A DNA stretch of 64,000 nucleotides, taken from contig CAVNZM010000003.1 in assembly GCA_963693365.1 (NCBI GenBank), positions 4,278,001 to 4,342,000 on the forward strand. The letters run 5' to 3'. Under the pieces are notes generated by a model. The model was not told the origin of the DNA. It saw only the letters and a list, made by a program, of their open reading frames with translations, and searched no databases. A program made the position numbers and the translations under genes. Position 1 is the stretch's first letter, and each line of letters opens with the position of its first letter. Source of the DNA: Amoebidium appalachense. Taxonomy: Eukaryota; Ichthyosporea. Of this stretch, positions 1-57,709 are shown piece by piece.

Positions 1-32384
<32,384 letters not shown>

Positions 32385-32440
32385 CGCTGGTGTGTTCCCA
32401 GAACACAATGGTGAATTCGAAAGTCGTTGGCGCGCCATCC

Positions 32441-32453
32441 TCACGTGACGTGG
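32441..32453 (-). promoter_or_regulatory. G-box/E-box-like palindrome upstream of the giant gene
   Basis: TCACGTGA (32441-32448) overlapping TGACGTGG lies 57 bp upstream of the preferred start codon. CACGTG cores bind bHLH/bZIP factors in many eukaryotes. No TATA box is clear. Position is suggestive only; it could equally be 5' UTR. Confidence 0.25.
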
Positions 32454-32705
32454 GCCAACTTTGACAGACATTAACATCAAATAGGCACTAACGCCGTACT
32501 GTGAAAGTCACTGCACGCAGGCGCACACGCACACACGTACTGACGGTGTGCACGCGCTGCGATGAACTTTACGTCCGACTTTTCCTTACACTCTCGCGAC
32601 CGCGTGCATGCTTTCTGTCGCGGCGCCTCGACGGTTCGATAGAGTCCAGTGTTCGCTGAATGTGTAAGGAAAAATAAGGAGCCATCTCAGTAGGTGCACG
32701 GGTAG

Positions 32706-32981
32706 GTGGCAGGCGCACATGCATGCACGACGCGCTGTGCTCTCTTGGCAGGCAACACCGTACTCGCAGATCATTATCGCTTTTTGGGAGCTTTGGCAGG
32801 GTACATTTCTCCTGCTGTACCCATAAGGATACGAAGTGGCGTTGTAATTCTTGTTTCCATCGCTGCTGGTGCCACTTTTGTGCTGAACTTTTTCATCGAA
32901 GGCATGTTGATAGGTGTGAGTTTTTATGTCGCGTTTTACCTCTTTCCCTACGGGTGTCTGCTACACTGGCTGGCAATGTGA
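32706..32981 (+). CDS. Hydrophobic ORF of 91 codons, divergent from the giant gene (doubtful)
   Basis: Contains two to three hydrophobic segments (SGVVILVSIAAGATFVLNFF and GVSFYVAFYLFPYGCLLHW). No family recognised, no homology evidence, and an overlapping frame is also open. Listed because it lies in the divergent promoter region and could be a small membrane protein; chance ORF is at least as likely. Confidence 0.15.
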   Translation: MAGAHACTTRCALLAGNTVLADHYRFLGALAGYISPAVPIRIRSGVVILVSIAAGATFVLNFFIEGMLIGVSFYVAFYLFPYGCLLHWLAM

Positions 32982-33212
32982 ACACTTCAGACTTTTTGTT
33001 GAATTCTGTTGGTCGTCACATTGAGTATTTATATGATTTTGGCACACAGTGTTCACGTATCTCAGTATGCACTTGTTATTGGCTAACTCGTGAAGTTTTT
33101 ATTGTTGGCGGCGCGGGCCCGGACCCGGCCCGGCCCGCCGTTCTACACGCTGAACCCTTGTTAGCCCCAAAAAGTGACCTTTAGATCCATGCGCAGCTGC
33201 CTTATATAGTAT

Positions 33213-33415
33213 GGGGTTTACGCTGTTTACTCGAGGCAAAGAGAACCAGTCTCAGGTATGGGGGGGGGGTTTGCTCGGAATATCCCCTCAGCGGTATATC
33301 ATGATCACGTACATAGATGTCGGGTGGTGACTATATATCAGGGTTTACTTTCTCTACGAGACACCATAAAGACTACAAGGAGAAATCAATTAGTTGGGGT
33401 TCCCCGTTTTTTTTT
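33213..33415 (-). mobile_element. LINE copy D: 3'-terminal fragment
   Basis: Reverse complement of the last about 195 bp of LINE copies A, B and C: starts (plus strand) GGGGTTTAC and runs to a T-run of 9 that equals the internal A-run. So the insertion was truncated inside the A-run. It proves that the tail after the A-run belongs to the element. Confidence 0.88.
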
Positions 33416-34419
33416 ATCTGAAACTTTTGTCCAATGAAAATCGTTATCGCTCCCAATTTGGAAAGTGACTTTCGGGCCAAAAAGCTACCTAATCGGATCG
33501 CTAAAACGGTTTGGGTCTCTGCACGGTAGTATACCCGTGACTACTGAACTGGCCCGTATGAAAGGGATAGATATACGCGGCAGCGTTTTGATTCCTTTGC
33601 CAACTTCATGCCGAGTGAAGGGAGTACTTGCTTGTGTACTTACCCCCCCCAAATGAAAATTTTTGTGTTTTTCAATTTAAAGGTTTGGGCATTTCAGGGG
33701 CTGAACATTAGCATATATATGAATGACAGTGTATGCGCGCAGCGTGCATGCTTTGGTGTCATCGATTGCATGATCATGAACATATATCCGGTTTATTTTG
33801 TTGTGAAAAAAAAAAGCATAAGCTATCTCTAATATATAGTAAGCTATGAAGCCCAAATACGGAACGACACCCCTCAAACAACAGTTCTTTCCATCAAAGA
33901 GCACCCCTATTTCTGGTGTTATCTCTGATCCACACCCGCGCCGCTATCTGCATGCGGAGCTTATGCCCCAGTCTTCTCAGTATGCCGTGCATACTTGCAT
34001 ATCTTTCCGTCGAATAAATCCAGTCAAAAGAAAAGATACACACATACGACTCGCCCCACACATACGAGTGTTTGGGGATCCAATATGATAAAAATTGCAT
34101 GTGACATACGTACGGTATAGAAAACGCTAACGCTAAAAATCCCTGTCTAGCTCGCGCGTGTGTATGTAATATATTGGTTTATCAGCATTATCCCTTTTTT
34201 GCACATGCCGTGTGTGTGTAGCGTGTGTAGGCGGTTGAAATACACGAGGCTACCGTCGAGGAGAGTCGAGGCCGATTTATCTCCGCACTTTTCGCCAAAT
34301 ATTGCATTCTTTCTTAAGTTTTTGGAAATTTGACCAATCACAGAACAAGAAAGTGCCAATATGATTGGCTTAGCCGAATTCAGGGTTAGACCACTGCCAG
34401 AAAAAAATACCCCGCCTGG

Positions 34420-34623
34420 AAGAGGGAGCTACCGATGCTAGCCTCTGCTTACCCATAATATGAAATAGGGGTGTCATATACTACGATGGCGCTCATTGTT
34501 GCCTAGCATGTACATATGTCACTGGCTGCATTTGATTGGCTGCGCTGGAAAACGCAGTAGGCCGTCGAATGCCATCTGGGCCTCCGGCAGTGTCCACGCA
34601 ATAATTAAAAGTGTGTAAACCCC
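34420..34623 (+). mobile_element. Old LINE relic, 3'-tail only
   Basis: Begins with the last codons of an ORF2 (frame ELPMLASAYP then stop) and shares its downstream tail (CACTGGCTGCATTTGATTGG, CGCAGTAGGCCGTC) with the relic ending at 35921. Ends GTGTGTAAACCCC at 34623. Confidence 0.65.
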
Positions 34624-34689
34624 AACTTTAACGTCAAAAAGTGTGCCCTTTTCAAAAAATCGATACCGCCGGCATGGGACGACGTTTGT

Positions 34690-35921
34690 AGATTCGGCAG
34701 TCCCGATCGAATAAAAGTATTTGGGGGCTCCGGTGGATGAGTGAGGCATATGTTTCAAACGGATGGTCGACCGTCGGGTGGCAGGAAGGTGTCTTCGTTT
34801 ATTTAGGGATGTGTATCTTGCTAATCTTTCTACTACTGTACACTTACACAACCGTCTTAGTATATTTCGCACCTTTATTCACCCTTTGTCTGAGTACGGG
34901 TTGCCTTTATTAGCTATGGCACCCCCGCTGATACCATTGCAAATGTTCTCCATTCACTAGATGACTTCCACTACACAACTTGTTGTACGTTTCTTACTGG
35001 CCTTTCCACACCTATTTCTAGAAGCCTTCTCGATTCTTTATTATATGGGCTCACACCACCATCACAACGCATACACGAATCACTGAATGAGCCCTTAAAT
35101 TTCGCGAGCACATCACCCGCCTATCCGCCATTGCCCCGACCCAACCACTCTTCCAGCTACACGCATCCCCGCCGGACTCGCCCCTCTACCTCTTCCCTTC
35201 CACATCGTCTCTGCCTATTGTCGAGCGATATGGGGAGTGGCTGGCGACTCCACCGGAGGTACGGCGGGACCATAGTGTGATTATGAATAGTTTTAAGTCT
35301 ATGGCTGATAGATACCTTTTTACTTTACGTGTCGAGTCCCTCCCAGTGTTAGGTCAGCAAAAACACCAACTACTAGTAGCCTATATGGCGGATACGGTTA
35401 GACAATCTCGCTCCTATATAGATTCGTTTATTCATGATGTTGTGTCGTATAAATATGCAAAGATGATTATGTCTTGGCGATGTAATCGGTTTTTGGTGTC
35501 TCCTGCTCGTATGTGTAATATGTGTGGGAGGCGGTTTACTCGCGTATGCATATCTATCAATAAGTGTGACCTGTTAGCTAATGTGGTAGAACCGGAGGCT
35601 ATGGGCGGCTTTATTCTCTTTTGTACTTCTCTCCCCCAGTATATCCGTTATAAAATGACCGTGTTAGATCACCTTATTAATGCTGCACAGTATGATATTG
35701 TGATACGGTGTCTTAACTTTCTATCGGAGCTACCAATGCTAGCTTCTGCTTATCCATAATCTATACTGGTTGTTTTATTGCATACAGTGTACATAAGTCA
35801 CTGGCTGCATTTGATTGGCTGCGCTGCAAAACGCAGTAGGCCGTCAAGTGAGGCTGGGCAGCCGTGGGCTGGGCCCCTGACGATTGACGATGTCCGCAGC
35901 AATACAAAGTGCATAAACCCC
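34690..35921 (+). pseudogene. Decayed relative of the young LINE: C-terminal part of ORF2 and 3' tail
   Basis: Translated pieces line up with the young LINE ORF2: KYLGAPVDE-stop-G ... MVDRRV, IFRTFIHPLSEYGLPLLAM (young copy: FIRTFVFPACEYGLPLLAA), and at the end LDHLINAAQYDIVIRCLNFL (young: LDFILNTRNYDLFIRCIDWL). Stops and frameshifts break it at about 34709, 34745 and 34957. The frame 35277-35759 is still open. The tail ends GTGCATAAACCCC at 35921, the same terminal motif as the young family. Confidence 0.75.
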
Positions 35922-36357
35922 AAAAGCACATGTACATGTACAGGCCAACCAATTTATAGATCGGCACTTTCATGCAGAGATTATCACACCACGATTATCT
36001 TACTATTCCTTAATGATTGCACATCATGATTCCGGTGGGTTTATACTTAATTGTTTTAAGCTTTGATGTATTACGTAGTGGTTTCTACTATGCTGCTATA
36101 TATATATATAACTGATACATCATCGCCTGCTGGCGCATGAAAATACGTTTACATCTATATCAATTATAACCACACTGGCAATGGCACATTTCATGGGATC
36201 CAAAACAGAGGGGGAAATTTTAGTCATTTTTTTTTATCAGATCTGCAGAGGTAGATTGAGGGTGATTATAAAATTATACGAAAATGTCTTTCTTCCTTAC
36301 CTCTTCTTTTTTTGGGGGGGGGGGGAGAAGGGGGTGGGTGGGTGTGTGGGTGTGTGG

Positions 36358-36407
<50 letters not shown>

Positions 36408-36599
36408 GTAATCGATCAGCCCAAGCGATCTCCAAACTAGCAAGTCTAGTTATGAAATGAAATGTTTGTGATTTCTGCAATTCAACAGGATTTCTACCAA
36501 ATATGAACAAAAATCAATTCGGATCAATCGATCTCCAATACAATAGATCTCCCCACAAACCGATTTCCCCAATCGAAAATTACGAAACTTTCATGAAAT

Positions 36600-50512
<13,913 letters not shown>

Positions 50513-51481
50513 CTGCACCAACTAATACCCAACGTGGCCGATGTGAGTATGGGAAAGCAAAGATTTTGGCAGAGGCTGCCCGTTTTAAATGCTGCTAAAG
50601 ACATATGTCTCACAGTTCCCATTATGTAGACCACATCGATATCCACCCCAACCCCCTCATCCACACCCATTGCAACCCCACCCCCACTCCCTCCCTCGCT
50701 TCTTAGCTCTCTACTTAGTTCACATTTATGTATGTACCGTGACACACACTATGTAGTGTAAGCTAAAGAATACATGCTTGCGCACCGGGACTTCATTTGG
50801 AACACGACCAGGCCACACTGGCACTCAACTCACATACACCATTAAACCAATGCGTTAAAGGCTCATACGGTCACACAAATATTCTTATTACTAAAGATGC
50901 ATTCGCTCAGTGTGCATGCAAGCGCACACATGTACACGCACACACACACACGCAGACAAACTAATATACGTACACTATAGTAGGGTGGCAAGAAGTGGGT
51001 TACCGTACCAAGAGAAGTCAGAAAAATTAACGTTTAGCTAAATAGACAGGTAGTGGTTTTCTCCTCCCACAATCAAAGTGCTTAGCGGATTCGACAAAGC
51101 CACCACATTTGGGGGGACAAAATCTTTTGCCATGCACATTCCACCAGTTGTGCAAAGAAGGGCTTCGTGCACCCAGTTATCTGAGCCCCTGTGTGGGGCA
51201 CTGTTATAAAGGTTCCCTCCTTTATATGCAGCCGAATAAAGACACGTATATGCGTTCACAATTGCCACATTATACGCATGAATAAAATGTGTCTTGCATC
51301 GGTATTAACACTTGCTCAATGGCTAAGATTCCAGGATAAATGCTCCAGCATTGACATTGGCACAAACAAGTTCCGTGGGCTTCAAGTGTAAATACACTAC
51401 AGTAGTATGAGACTTTCATGCAGCTGCACCCCTCATAGGTTGCACACAAGTGCTCCCCTTCTTCCCCCTAGAGAGGTGCTT

Positions 51482-51518
<37 letters not shown>

Positions 51519-52074
51519 ACAAACACACACATACACACACACACGCAAACCCCCCCCCCCTCCTCTCCCCTCCCCCTTAGTCCTCAATCCCCTTTTCCCC
51601 TTCATCCTTCCCCCGGGCCCCCTTACCGAGGCTCCACCCTCCCCCCCCCTCCCCCACCCCGGTACAATTGCCTTCATTTAAAAGAAGCCCTTGAGTGAGG
51701 CACGGTGCACTAAGGTGTGCCTCTGCATGGAAATCAAATGTGTCAAATCTTCCAAATCATTTTCCCTTTTTTTCTTTTTTAAAAACAAAAAAGGGGGGCG
51801 GGGGGGTGCAGGGGGGAGGGGGGAGGGGGGAGGGGGAGGGGGGGGGGGGGGGGGGGAGAGGAATGGGATTCTGCTTCCATGCATTCTCATGTCAAACATT
51901 CATCCCTGCCAATACGTATACAATATAATTCCCTCCCTACCCCTCAAGCTTTTCTCAAGGATCCCCCGTCCCCCTCCCCCCCCCCCCCCCCCTCTTCTCG
52001 ATGCGATCCCAATGCCGGGATCCCCCCCCCTCCCCCCCCCCCCCTCCCCCCCCCCCCCCCCCACACACACACAC

Positions 52075-52109
52075 CTTTTTGTCCAATGGTGCTTGTCCTC
52101 GGTGACATC
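52075..52109 (-). CDS. Candidate 35-bp exon
   Basis: GTTACAG | DVTEDKHHWTK | GTGTGTG: a good acceptor, 11 open codons and a donor followed by (GT)n. Phase 0 to 2. It does not match the entry phase of 50446-50512, so either another exon lies between or it is chance. Confidence 0.25.
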
Positions 52110-52181
52110 CTGTAACAGATAGGGTCTCAGAGATGCCCATGCATATAACGTGGGCCTGGGGAGAATTATTCGCTCCCTTTT

Positions 52182-52486
52182 GTAACTTAGAGGTTTCTCT
52201 GTGAGACTTTATTATTTGCTGACTTACATTGACTGGCCTGCCGGGACCTTTATATACTTGTGGTCTGGCTAACTGGAATGTTACATACTATTCCCGATTG
52301 GTCTACCCGCCGCTATGGATCTAGTCGCTACCAATCAAAACACTCCAATAGAATCTTCTAGACTCTTCTAGATCTATCCTGATCTATCGTGAACCTATCC
52401 ACCAGTTTATCCCGAATATCTCGAACATTCCCGATCACTAGTGCTACGCTAACGCAGGGCAAACCGGATGGCTATCCTGTTCGACA
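52182..52486 (-). repeat. 3' LTR of the copia element
   Basis: Matches 60294-60598 with a single A/T difference. Directly preceded, in element orientation, by a purine tract. Confidence 0.92.
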
Positions 52487-52495
52487 CCCCCACTT
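52487..52495 (-). promoter_or_regulatory. Polypurine tract of the copia element
   Basis: In element orientation the bases before the 3' LTR read AAGTGGGGG, the expected plus-strand primer. Confidence 0.7.
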
Positions 52496-52619
52496 GCACT
52501 GTGTTCTATCTATCTACCGCATGCAACCTAAACCTAAGATGCAACTCTAAAACTATGCTACTATACTAACACATATAACACCTACTACACGAACATTAAC
52601 ACTACACTAATTGTAGTTC

Positions 52620-52830
52620 TTACTCAGCCATGCCGATGGCCTGCCGATGCTGCACTAACTTAAGTCTCCCTAAAGCTTTGGTGCACATGTCGGCCACGTT
52701 ACTGTTCGTGCTGCAATACACAAGTTCTACATCCCCATTCTCCACACACTCACGGGTGTAGTGGTACTGAACGTCGATGTGTTTGATGCTGGCCTGGAGA
52801 TTGCTTCTTCCAGTGTCACAGGGTCATCCT
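52620..52830 (-). pseudogene. Copia linker joined to the RNase H end by an internal deletion
   Basis: Right after the LINE the copia linker resumes (EDDPVTLEEAIS), which in complete elements is followed by about 480 residues of RT and RNase H. Here it switches within a few codons, in another frame, to IKHIDVQYHYTRE ... VYCSTNSNVADMCTKAL, the very end of RNase H, then stops at 52620-52622. The junction lies at about 52785-52800. Confidence 0.85.
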
Positions 52831-52994
52831 CATTGCTATCACACATCGATTCAGTCGCACACATCGATTCAGTCGCACACATCGATTCAAATGTCGCTCT
52901 TTATTATCTGCTAATAAATAGTATCCTTCGCGCATCCACCCCTAAACCAGGCCATCCGTGGCCCTAAGGGCCGGGGAACACCCCCATCCATGTC

Positions 52995-54179
52995 ATGGCA
53001 CATGCCTATAATCGTTTCAGAACCTCTTTCAAAGTTCCATCTACACCCATCACACATGTGCGACCATTAAAACGTCCAGCAGATACACCTACCACAGATG
53101 CACAACCAGAAAAACATCGCCTTAGACTAAGCGCAACACCTATTTACAATACACTACCCATTCAGAATAACACCACACCACTCCGTAGAAACACAATAAC
53201 AACCATGCCGAAACTTTCGGTTGATACAGTACTGGCAGAACTTGCCCTCGTTAAGAAACAGCTAAATGAGCTGTTACCACTCAAGAACATGATAGAAAAA
53301 CTCCAAACAGAAAATACCCAACTCAAGCTCACCATTGATTCACTCACAGCCCAGCTAAACATTAGTGGATCGCAAAACCCCAAAACTCATGAGCAAACAT
53401 CTCGCGACGGAGACATTTCCACCCCAACACAAAACAACACAGGACCGGAAGCACAGCTCCCGGCAGAGTTCCTAGAATATGCGAACTCTCGTAAAACACC
53501 CGAGCTCCGCCAAATTGCCAAGGAAACATATGCCAGCATTCTTGCAGGCAACGAGTACCGCCGCAACTCCCCTCCCAAACCGCCGGCTAAGGGGAACACC
53601 CAAGCAAACGGTAACATCAACATCCCACCCAAATACGAGAGGGTGTATTTCAAAGTCAAGCACGGCAGACGCCCACACAGGGCCATGTGGTCCATCTTCA
53701 AGGCTCTCGGCTTCCGGTGCTCTCGCATCCTTTGTCTGTCCTTCATTGGATACGATGTGCTGGAAGTAGCAGTACGGGGCGACTATAACCGTGCGTTCAT
53801 CCGTGACGCGACAAAGGGGTGTGGAAGCTTCTTCACCCACCTCCCAAGCTACGACCCATGCGCGCCGGAAAACATTCAGAAAGCAGACAAAGAACGTAAA
53901 GTGTCTGCTAAGAATGCGTGCGCCACACGTTGTCGTGTACGCATCAGCAAGGCAAAAGAGTTCCTCGCAAAGTTGGAAAACGATGCTACGAGCGTGATAG
54001 ACACGGACACGAAGGAACCAATGTTTTCTGGTGAGAAACTGCTCGAGCGCAAACGCCGATGCGAGATGGAAATCGAGCTCTTCTGCGAACTGTTCGCGCT
54101 GGCGGAAGGTCGTGCATACGACCCCGTAAGCGACAAGTGGGAACCAACCCCACAGGTGTCGGACCAAACCGATGCCTAA
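52995..54179 (+). CDS. LINE copy B ORF1 protein
   Basis: 394 codons, same protein as copy A ORF1: coiled coil followed by a basic RRM-like half. Intact. Confidence 0.85.
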   Translation: MAHAYNRFRTSFKVPSTPITHVRPLKRPADTPTTDAQPEKHRLRLSATPIYNTLPIQNNTTPLRRNTITTMPKLSVDTVLAELALVKKQLNELLPLKNMIEKLQTENTQLKLTIDSLTAQLNISGSQNPKTHEQTSRDGDISTPTQNNTGPEAQLPAEFLEYANSRKTPELRQIAKETYASILAGNEYRRNSPPKPPAKGNTQANGNINIPPKYERVYFKVKHGRRPHRAMWSIFKALGFRCSRILCLSFIGYDVLEVAVRGDYNRAFIRDATKGCGSFFTHLPSYDPCAPENIQKADKERKVSAKNACATRCRVRISKAKEFLAKLENDATSVIDTDTKEPMFSGEKLLERKRRCEMEIELFCELFALAEGRAYDPVSDKWEPTPQVSDQTDA

Positions 54180-57100
54180 TTTATCCTTCTTCTTCTGGAA
54201 TGCTCGGACACTGGGCCCCCAAAAGGGCCTCCCCCCCGGGACACTCGACGATAAAATCAGCTACATACAACAACAGACAAACAACCACACGTTTACAGTG
54301 ATTTGCGAAACACAGTTTAAAAACCACCACAAATTCAACTCTACATTGGTCGACACATCCACACACCCCGGTTACGCGAAAAACCGAGGCATTATTGTAC
54401 TTGCCGCACCACACGTGAGAGTGAAGTGCAAACCGGTAGCAAAAACGGAATTCTCGGTTTCTATAGAGTTTCTTTCTAATGTTTTTACTTTTGTATATTA
54501 CCCACCATCTATGTCGGTTGTCGAATTGACTCACGAGTTGTCACAGTTACCAATGTCCACTGTTATTTTAGGTGATTTTAACACGCGACTCCACCACACA
54601 GACACACTGCAAGTGAGTGTCGGGTACCCATCTAAGCCCCCGGAGCGTGCTATCCCTTTAGCAAGGTATGTCCAAAGTCACACTTTGCGGTTCCCTCAAA
54701 TATCCCATGCCCACAACACCGACTGGGGAGTGGCCTTTTGGCCATCAACCATGTCAAAACTCTCTCTCCCTCCTAACCTCTCTAGGTCATCTGACCACTC
54801 TCCTATCCTTTTCCTACCTAAGATCTCCCTTGATCTGCTCCCCCCTCCCCCTCCCACCTTTCGCCTCCGTCTATCCCAGCTTAAGTCACAGTGGGGTAGA
54901 GTTGATGTATGTGTATGCTATGCTACGAAACACCCTATATATATGCGCCTATTAGAATCTGCACAAGCCAGGCCAGATTCACATCTCGTACTAGATACAT
55001 GCACTAACTTTATTGTTGATGATTTGATAGATCTCGGTGATTATGCTGGCGGTGGTAGGAAGGAATATCCCGATGCTCTCTTGTTACCAAACACCACTCC
55101 CGCTAGACTAGGTGAACCCCTGTCTCAAAAGGAAAGCTTGCGCCGGCTTGCTAGTATGAATCGATTTGGCCCCCCTGCTCGTATTATTGGTGATACCACT
55201 GGAGACCCCCTCATAGACTCTGATAAGTATTTCTCGGAACTGTTTAAAGATAGGACCCCCGCTCAGAAACCTATTGTGTGGCCTGTAGACCCATCTATCC
55301 CCATAGAATCGATCCTCCCCTTTTTCAGTCCCGATGCCATATGGTCTGTGATATCTAGTTATAGCTCTAGTAAGTCTTGTGGACCTGATGGACTCCCTGC
55401 TGGGTTTCTTAAAATCCTTGTTCCCTCCTACCCACAAAAGGAAAGTGATCGTGCTATTAAACCTGATCTTACTATCATGTTAAGCTCTCTCTTTTCTTGG
55501 TGTGTTAAATGTGGACATGTCCCGTCATCTTGGTTAGATACCTTAGTGATCCCCATAGTTAAGAAGGACTCTGAGGGCCCCATATCATCCTTTCGCCCCA
55601 TTACACTAACCCAGGTTGTTCGTAGATTCTTTGAAGCTTGCTTACTTAGGTTATTTGCACATCACCCTAGGTTTCAATCTATTCTTCACATACACCCATG
55701 CCAATCCGCTTTTCGTAAAAACAATTCATGTTATGTTCAAATAATGGCACTGCACGATTCTATGCAAGTTGGTGCACAATATGTTGGCTTTATTGATTGG
55801 AAAACTGCTTACGATTCTGTCTCCCCTGGTCTCCTATGGGAAAAGCTTGCTGCACGGGGTGTACCACACTGCATTGGTGTTCTGTTAGAAGCACTCTTGT
55901 CTCAAACCTATGGTAGAGCTGTGGTTAATGGGCATCTTTCATATGGTTTTGCTCGTACTAGAGGTCTCTTGCAGGGTTCATTGCTTAGCCCCTTTTTGTT
56001 TAACCTATTTATAGATGATTTGGCTGTCAAGATTTACGCCGAAAACGATGACCCTATTAATAACTTTCCGCCTGCACTTCTCTATGCTGATGATCTGTCC
56101 CTCCTTGCCCGTACCCCTAGACGCCTGCAAAGATTGTTCGATGTAGTGTCAGAGTGGTGCAAGGCAAACCTTATGATCCTTAACATAGACAAATGTGGTG
56201 TTCTTGTACCTGATATAGCTAACAATTTACACACATTTACATTATCATCTAAACCTGTACCTATAGTTCCAGAATACAAATATCTTGGTGTTCCGGTTGA
56301 TTCTGTTGGTGTTATGTTTCCCCATATGGTCGAAAAGAGGGTAGAGTTGGCTCGTAAGCGGTTAGCTTTCTTCTCGGCTAATATTTTTAAAGACACACCC
56401 CTCCATCCTTCTATTAGACTTACATTTATTCGCACTTTTGTCTTCCCGGCATGTGAATATGGTTTACCCCTTCTCGCCGCTTGGATCAAGAAAGAGAGAA
56501 CTAGAGCGCTTAAACCCTTGGCAAATTTCCTTGAAGCAGAAGTTGCCTCCTTTCTATCTAACAACTGTTGTAAACCTGGGCCTGTAACGCTCTCGATATA
56601 TGGTCTGGTCCCAATAGCTGCTAGAGTATCCTATCTCGCGCTGAAATTCAATAAGCACATAAGCCGCTTAAAGAAGTATTTGCCCTCCCACCCTCTCTTC
56701 TCTATCCGACCTGTCCCCTCCTCACCTCTCCCCTCTTTCCTCCCCTCTCTCTCCCCTTCTCCCCTGGGCACAAATACAAATAAACCCCGCAATAGTGTGT
56801 GTGTGACTTTGGACTGCCACTTACTTATTAAACATGTACACAATCACAAGATAATCACGCAATATAACAAATGGAAAAAGATACCACACGACACTAGACC
56901 CGATGAAAGCATACACCTTGAAAAACTAAGCCTTATGTCTCGTTTTATATATACTGACCGCCTCAACCATATTGCCAAATATGGCACTCGCAAGTGTATA
57001 ACACCTAAATACATATTACCTTCCTGTAGAACTGGTCTTTCTCTAGCTGATGGTATTATTGATCAATTACCACGCTTTTACTGTACACGTGCTATACAGT

Positions 57101-57366
57101 GGAGATCTAATAAGTATAAGGTGGCATCATTTGCATGCCCAAACAACACACACACACACCAGTTTAACCGGTCATGTATCGCCAAATGTAGTTTGATAGA
57201 CCACATAATACCGCAACACACACACGTCACATTCACAACAGACACCCAGAAAGATAGCCTACCTGTAAATTACAACATCCTTGATTTTATACTAAACACG
57301 CGTAACTACGACCTGTTTATTAGATGTATTGATTGGCTTGAGAAACACATCACTACAAAATTATAG
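54172..57366 (+). CDS. LINE copy B ORF2: AP-endonuclease/reverse transcriptase
   Basis: 1064 codons, intact. Differs from copy A at two residues near the C-terminus (KKIPH for KKIPN; IYTDR for IYTNR) plus silent changes in the second codon run of FFF and in QGS. All endonuclease and RT motifs of copy A are kept. Overlaps the ORF1 stop by ATGCCTAA (54172-54179). Confidence 0.92.
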   Translation: MPNLSFFFWNARTLGPQKGLPPGTLDDKISYIQQQTNNHTFTVICETQFKNHHKFNSTLVDTSTHPGYAKNRGIIVLAAPHVRVKCKPVAKTEFSVSIEFLSNVFTFVYYPPSMSVVELTHELSQLPMSTVILGDFNTRLHHTDTLQVSVGYPSKPPERAIPLARYVQSHTLRFPQISHAHNTDWGVAFWPSTMSKLSLPPNLSRSSDHSPILFLPKISLDLLPPPPPTFRLRLSQLKSQWGRVDVCVCYATKHPIYMRLLESAQARPDSHLVLDTCTNFIVDDLIDLGDYAGGGRKEYPDALLLPNTTPARLGEPLSQKESLRRLASMNRFGPPARIIGDTTGDPLIDSDKYFSELFKDRTPAQKPIVWPVDPSIPIESILPFFSPDAIWSVISSYSSSKSCGPDGLPAGFLKILVPSYPQKESDRAIKPDLTIMLSSLFSWCVKCGHVPSSWLDTLVIPIVKKDSEGPISSFRPITLTQVVRRFFEACLLRLFAHHPRFQSILHIHPCQSAFRKNNSCYVQIMALHDSMQVGAQYVGFIDWKTAYDSVSPGLLWEKLAARGVPHCIGVLLEALLSQTYGRAVVNGHLSYGFARTRGLLQGSLLSPFLFNLFIDDLAVKIYAENDDPINNFPPALLYADDLSLLARTPRRLQRLFDVVSEWCKANLMILNIDKCGVLVPDIANNLHTFTLSSKPVPIVPEYKYLGVPVDSVGVMFPHMVEKRVELARKRLAFFSANIFKDTPLHPSIRLTFIRTFVFPACEYGLPLLAAWIKKERTRALKPLANFLEAEVASFLSNNCCKPGPVTLSIYGLVPIAARVSYLALKFNKHISRLKKYLPSHPLFSIRPVPSSPLPSFLPSLSPSPLGTNTNKPRNSVCVTLDCHLLIKHVHNHKIITQYNKWKKIPHDTRPDESIHLEKLSLMSRFIYTDRLNHIAKYGTRKCITPKYILPSCRTGLSLADGIIDQLPRFYCTRAIQWRSNKYKVASFACPNNTHTHQFNRSCIAKCSLIDHIIPQHTHVTFTTDTQKDSLPVNYNILDFILNTRNYDLFIRCIDWLEKHITTKL

Positions 57367-57370
57367 CGCA

Positions 57371-57441
<71 letters not shown>

Positions 57442-57473
57442 CCAGCTGATACCGAGTGTCCCGAGGGGAGCCC

Positions 57474-57514
<41 letters not shown>

Positions 57515-57709
57515 GGGGAACCCCAACTAATTGATTTCTCCTTGTAGTCTTTATGGTGTCTCGTAGAGAAAGTAAACCCTGATATATAGTCACCACCCGA
57601 CATCTATGTACGTGATCATGATATACCGCTGAGGGGATATTCCGAGCAAAACCCCCCCCCCCATACCTGAGACTGGTTCTCTTTGCCTCGAGTAAACAGC
57701 GTAAACCCC

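Larger units (their letters stand above)
32454..36599. other. Intergenic region between the two minus-strand genes
   Basis: Holds the LINE fragments listed separately (33213-33415, 34420-34623, 34690-35921), a GC-rich stretch near 33110-33140, and a poly(G)/(GT) patch at 36314-36406. I see no RNA gene and no convincing exon in the rest. Confidence 0.5.
52893..57709 (+). mobile_element. LINE copy B, full length, inserted in a copia element
   Basis: Same 5' start and 3' end as copy A; only about four substitutions seen over both ORFs. Target duplication (C)ATTGCTATCA at 52831-52841 and 57709-57719 is convincing because removing LINE plus one copy restores the copia reading frame. Between the left duplication and the LINE 5' end lie 51 extra bases made of about three copies of CACATCGATTCAGTCGCA (52842-52892). 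A-run of about 36. Confidence 0.93.

Noticed and set aside
51038-51268. 76-codon minus-strand ORF
   Set aside because: No clear splice sites or recognisable domain; left out as not supportable.
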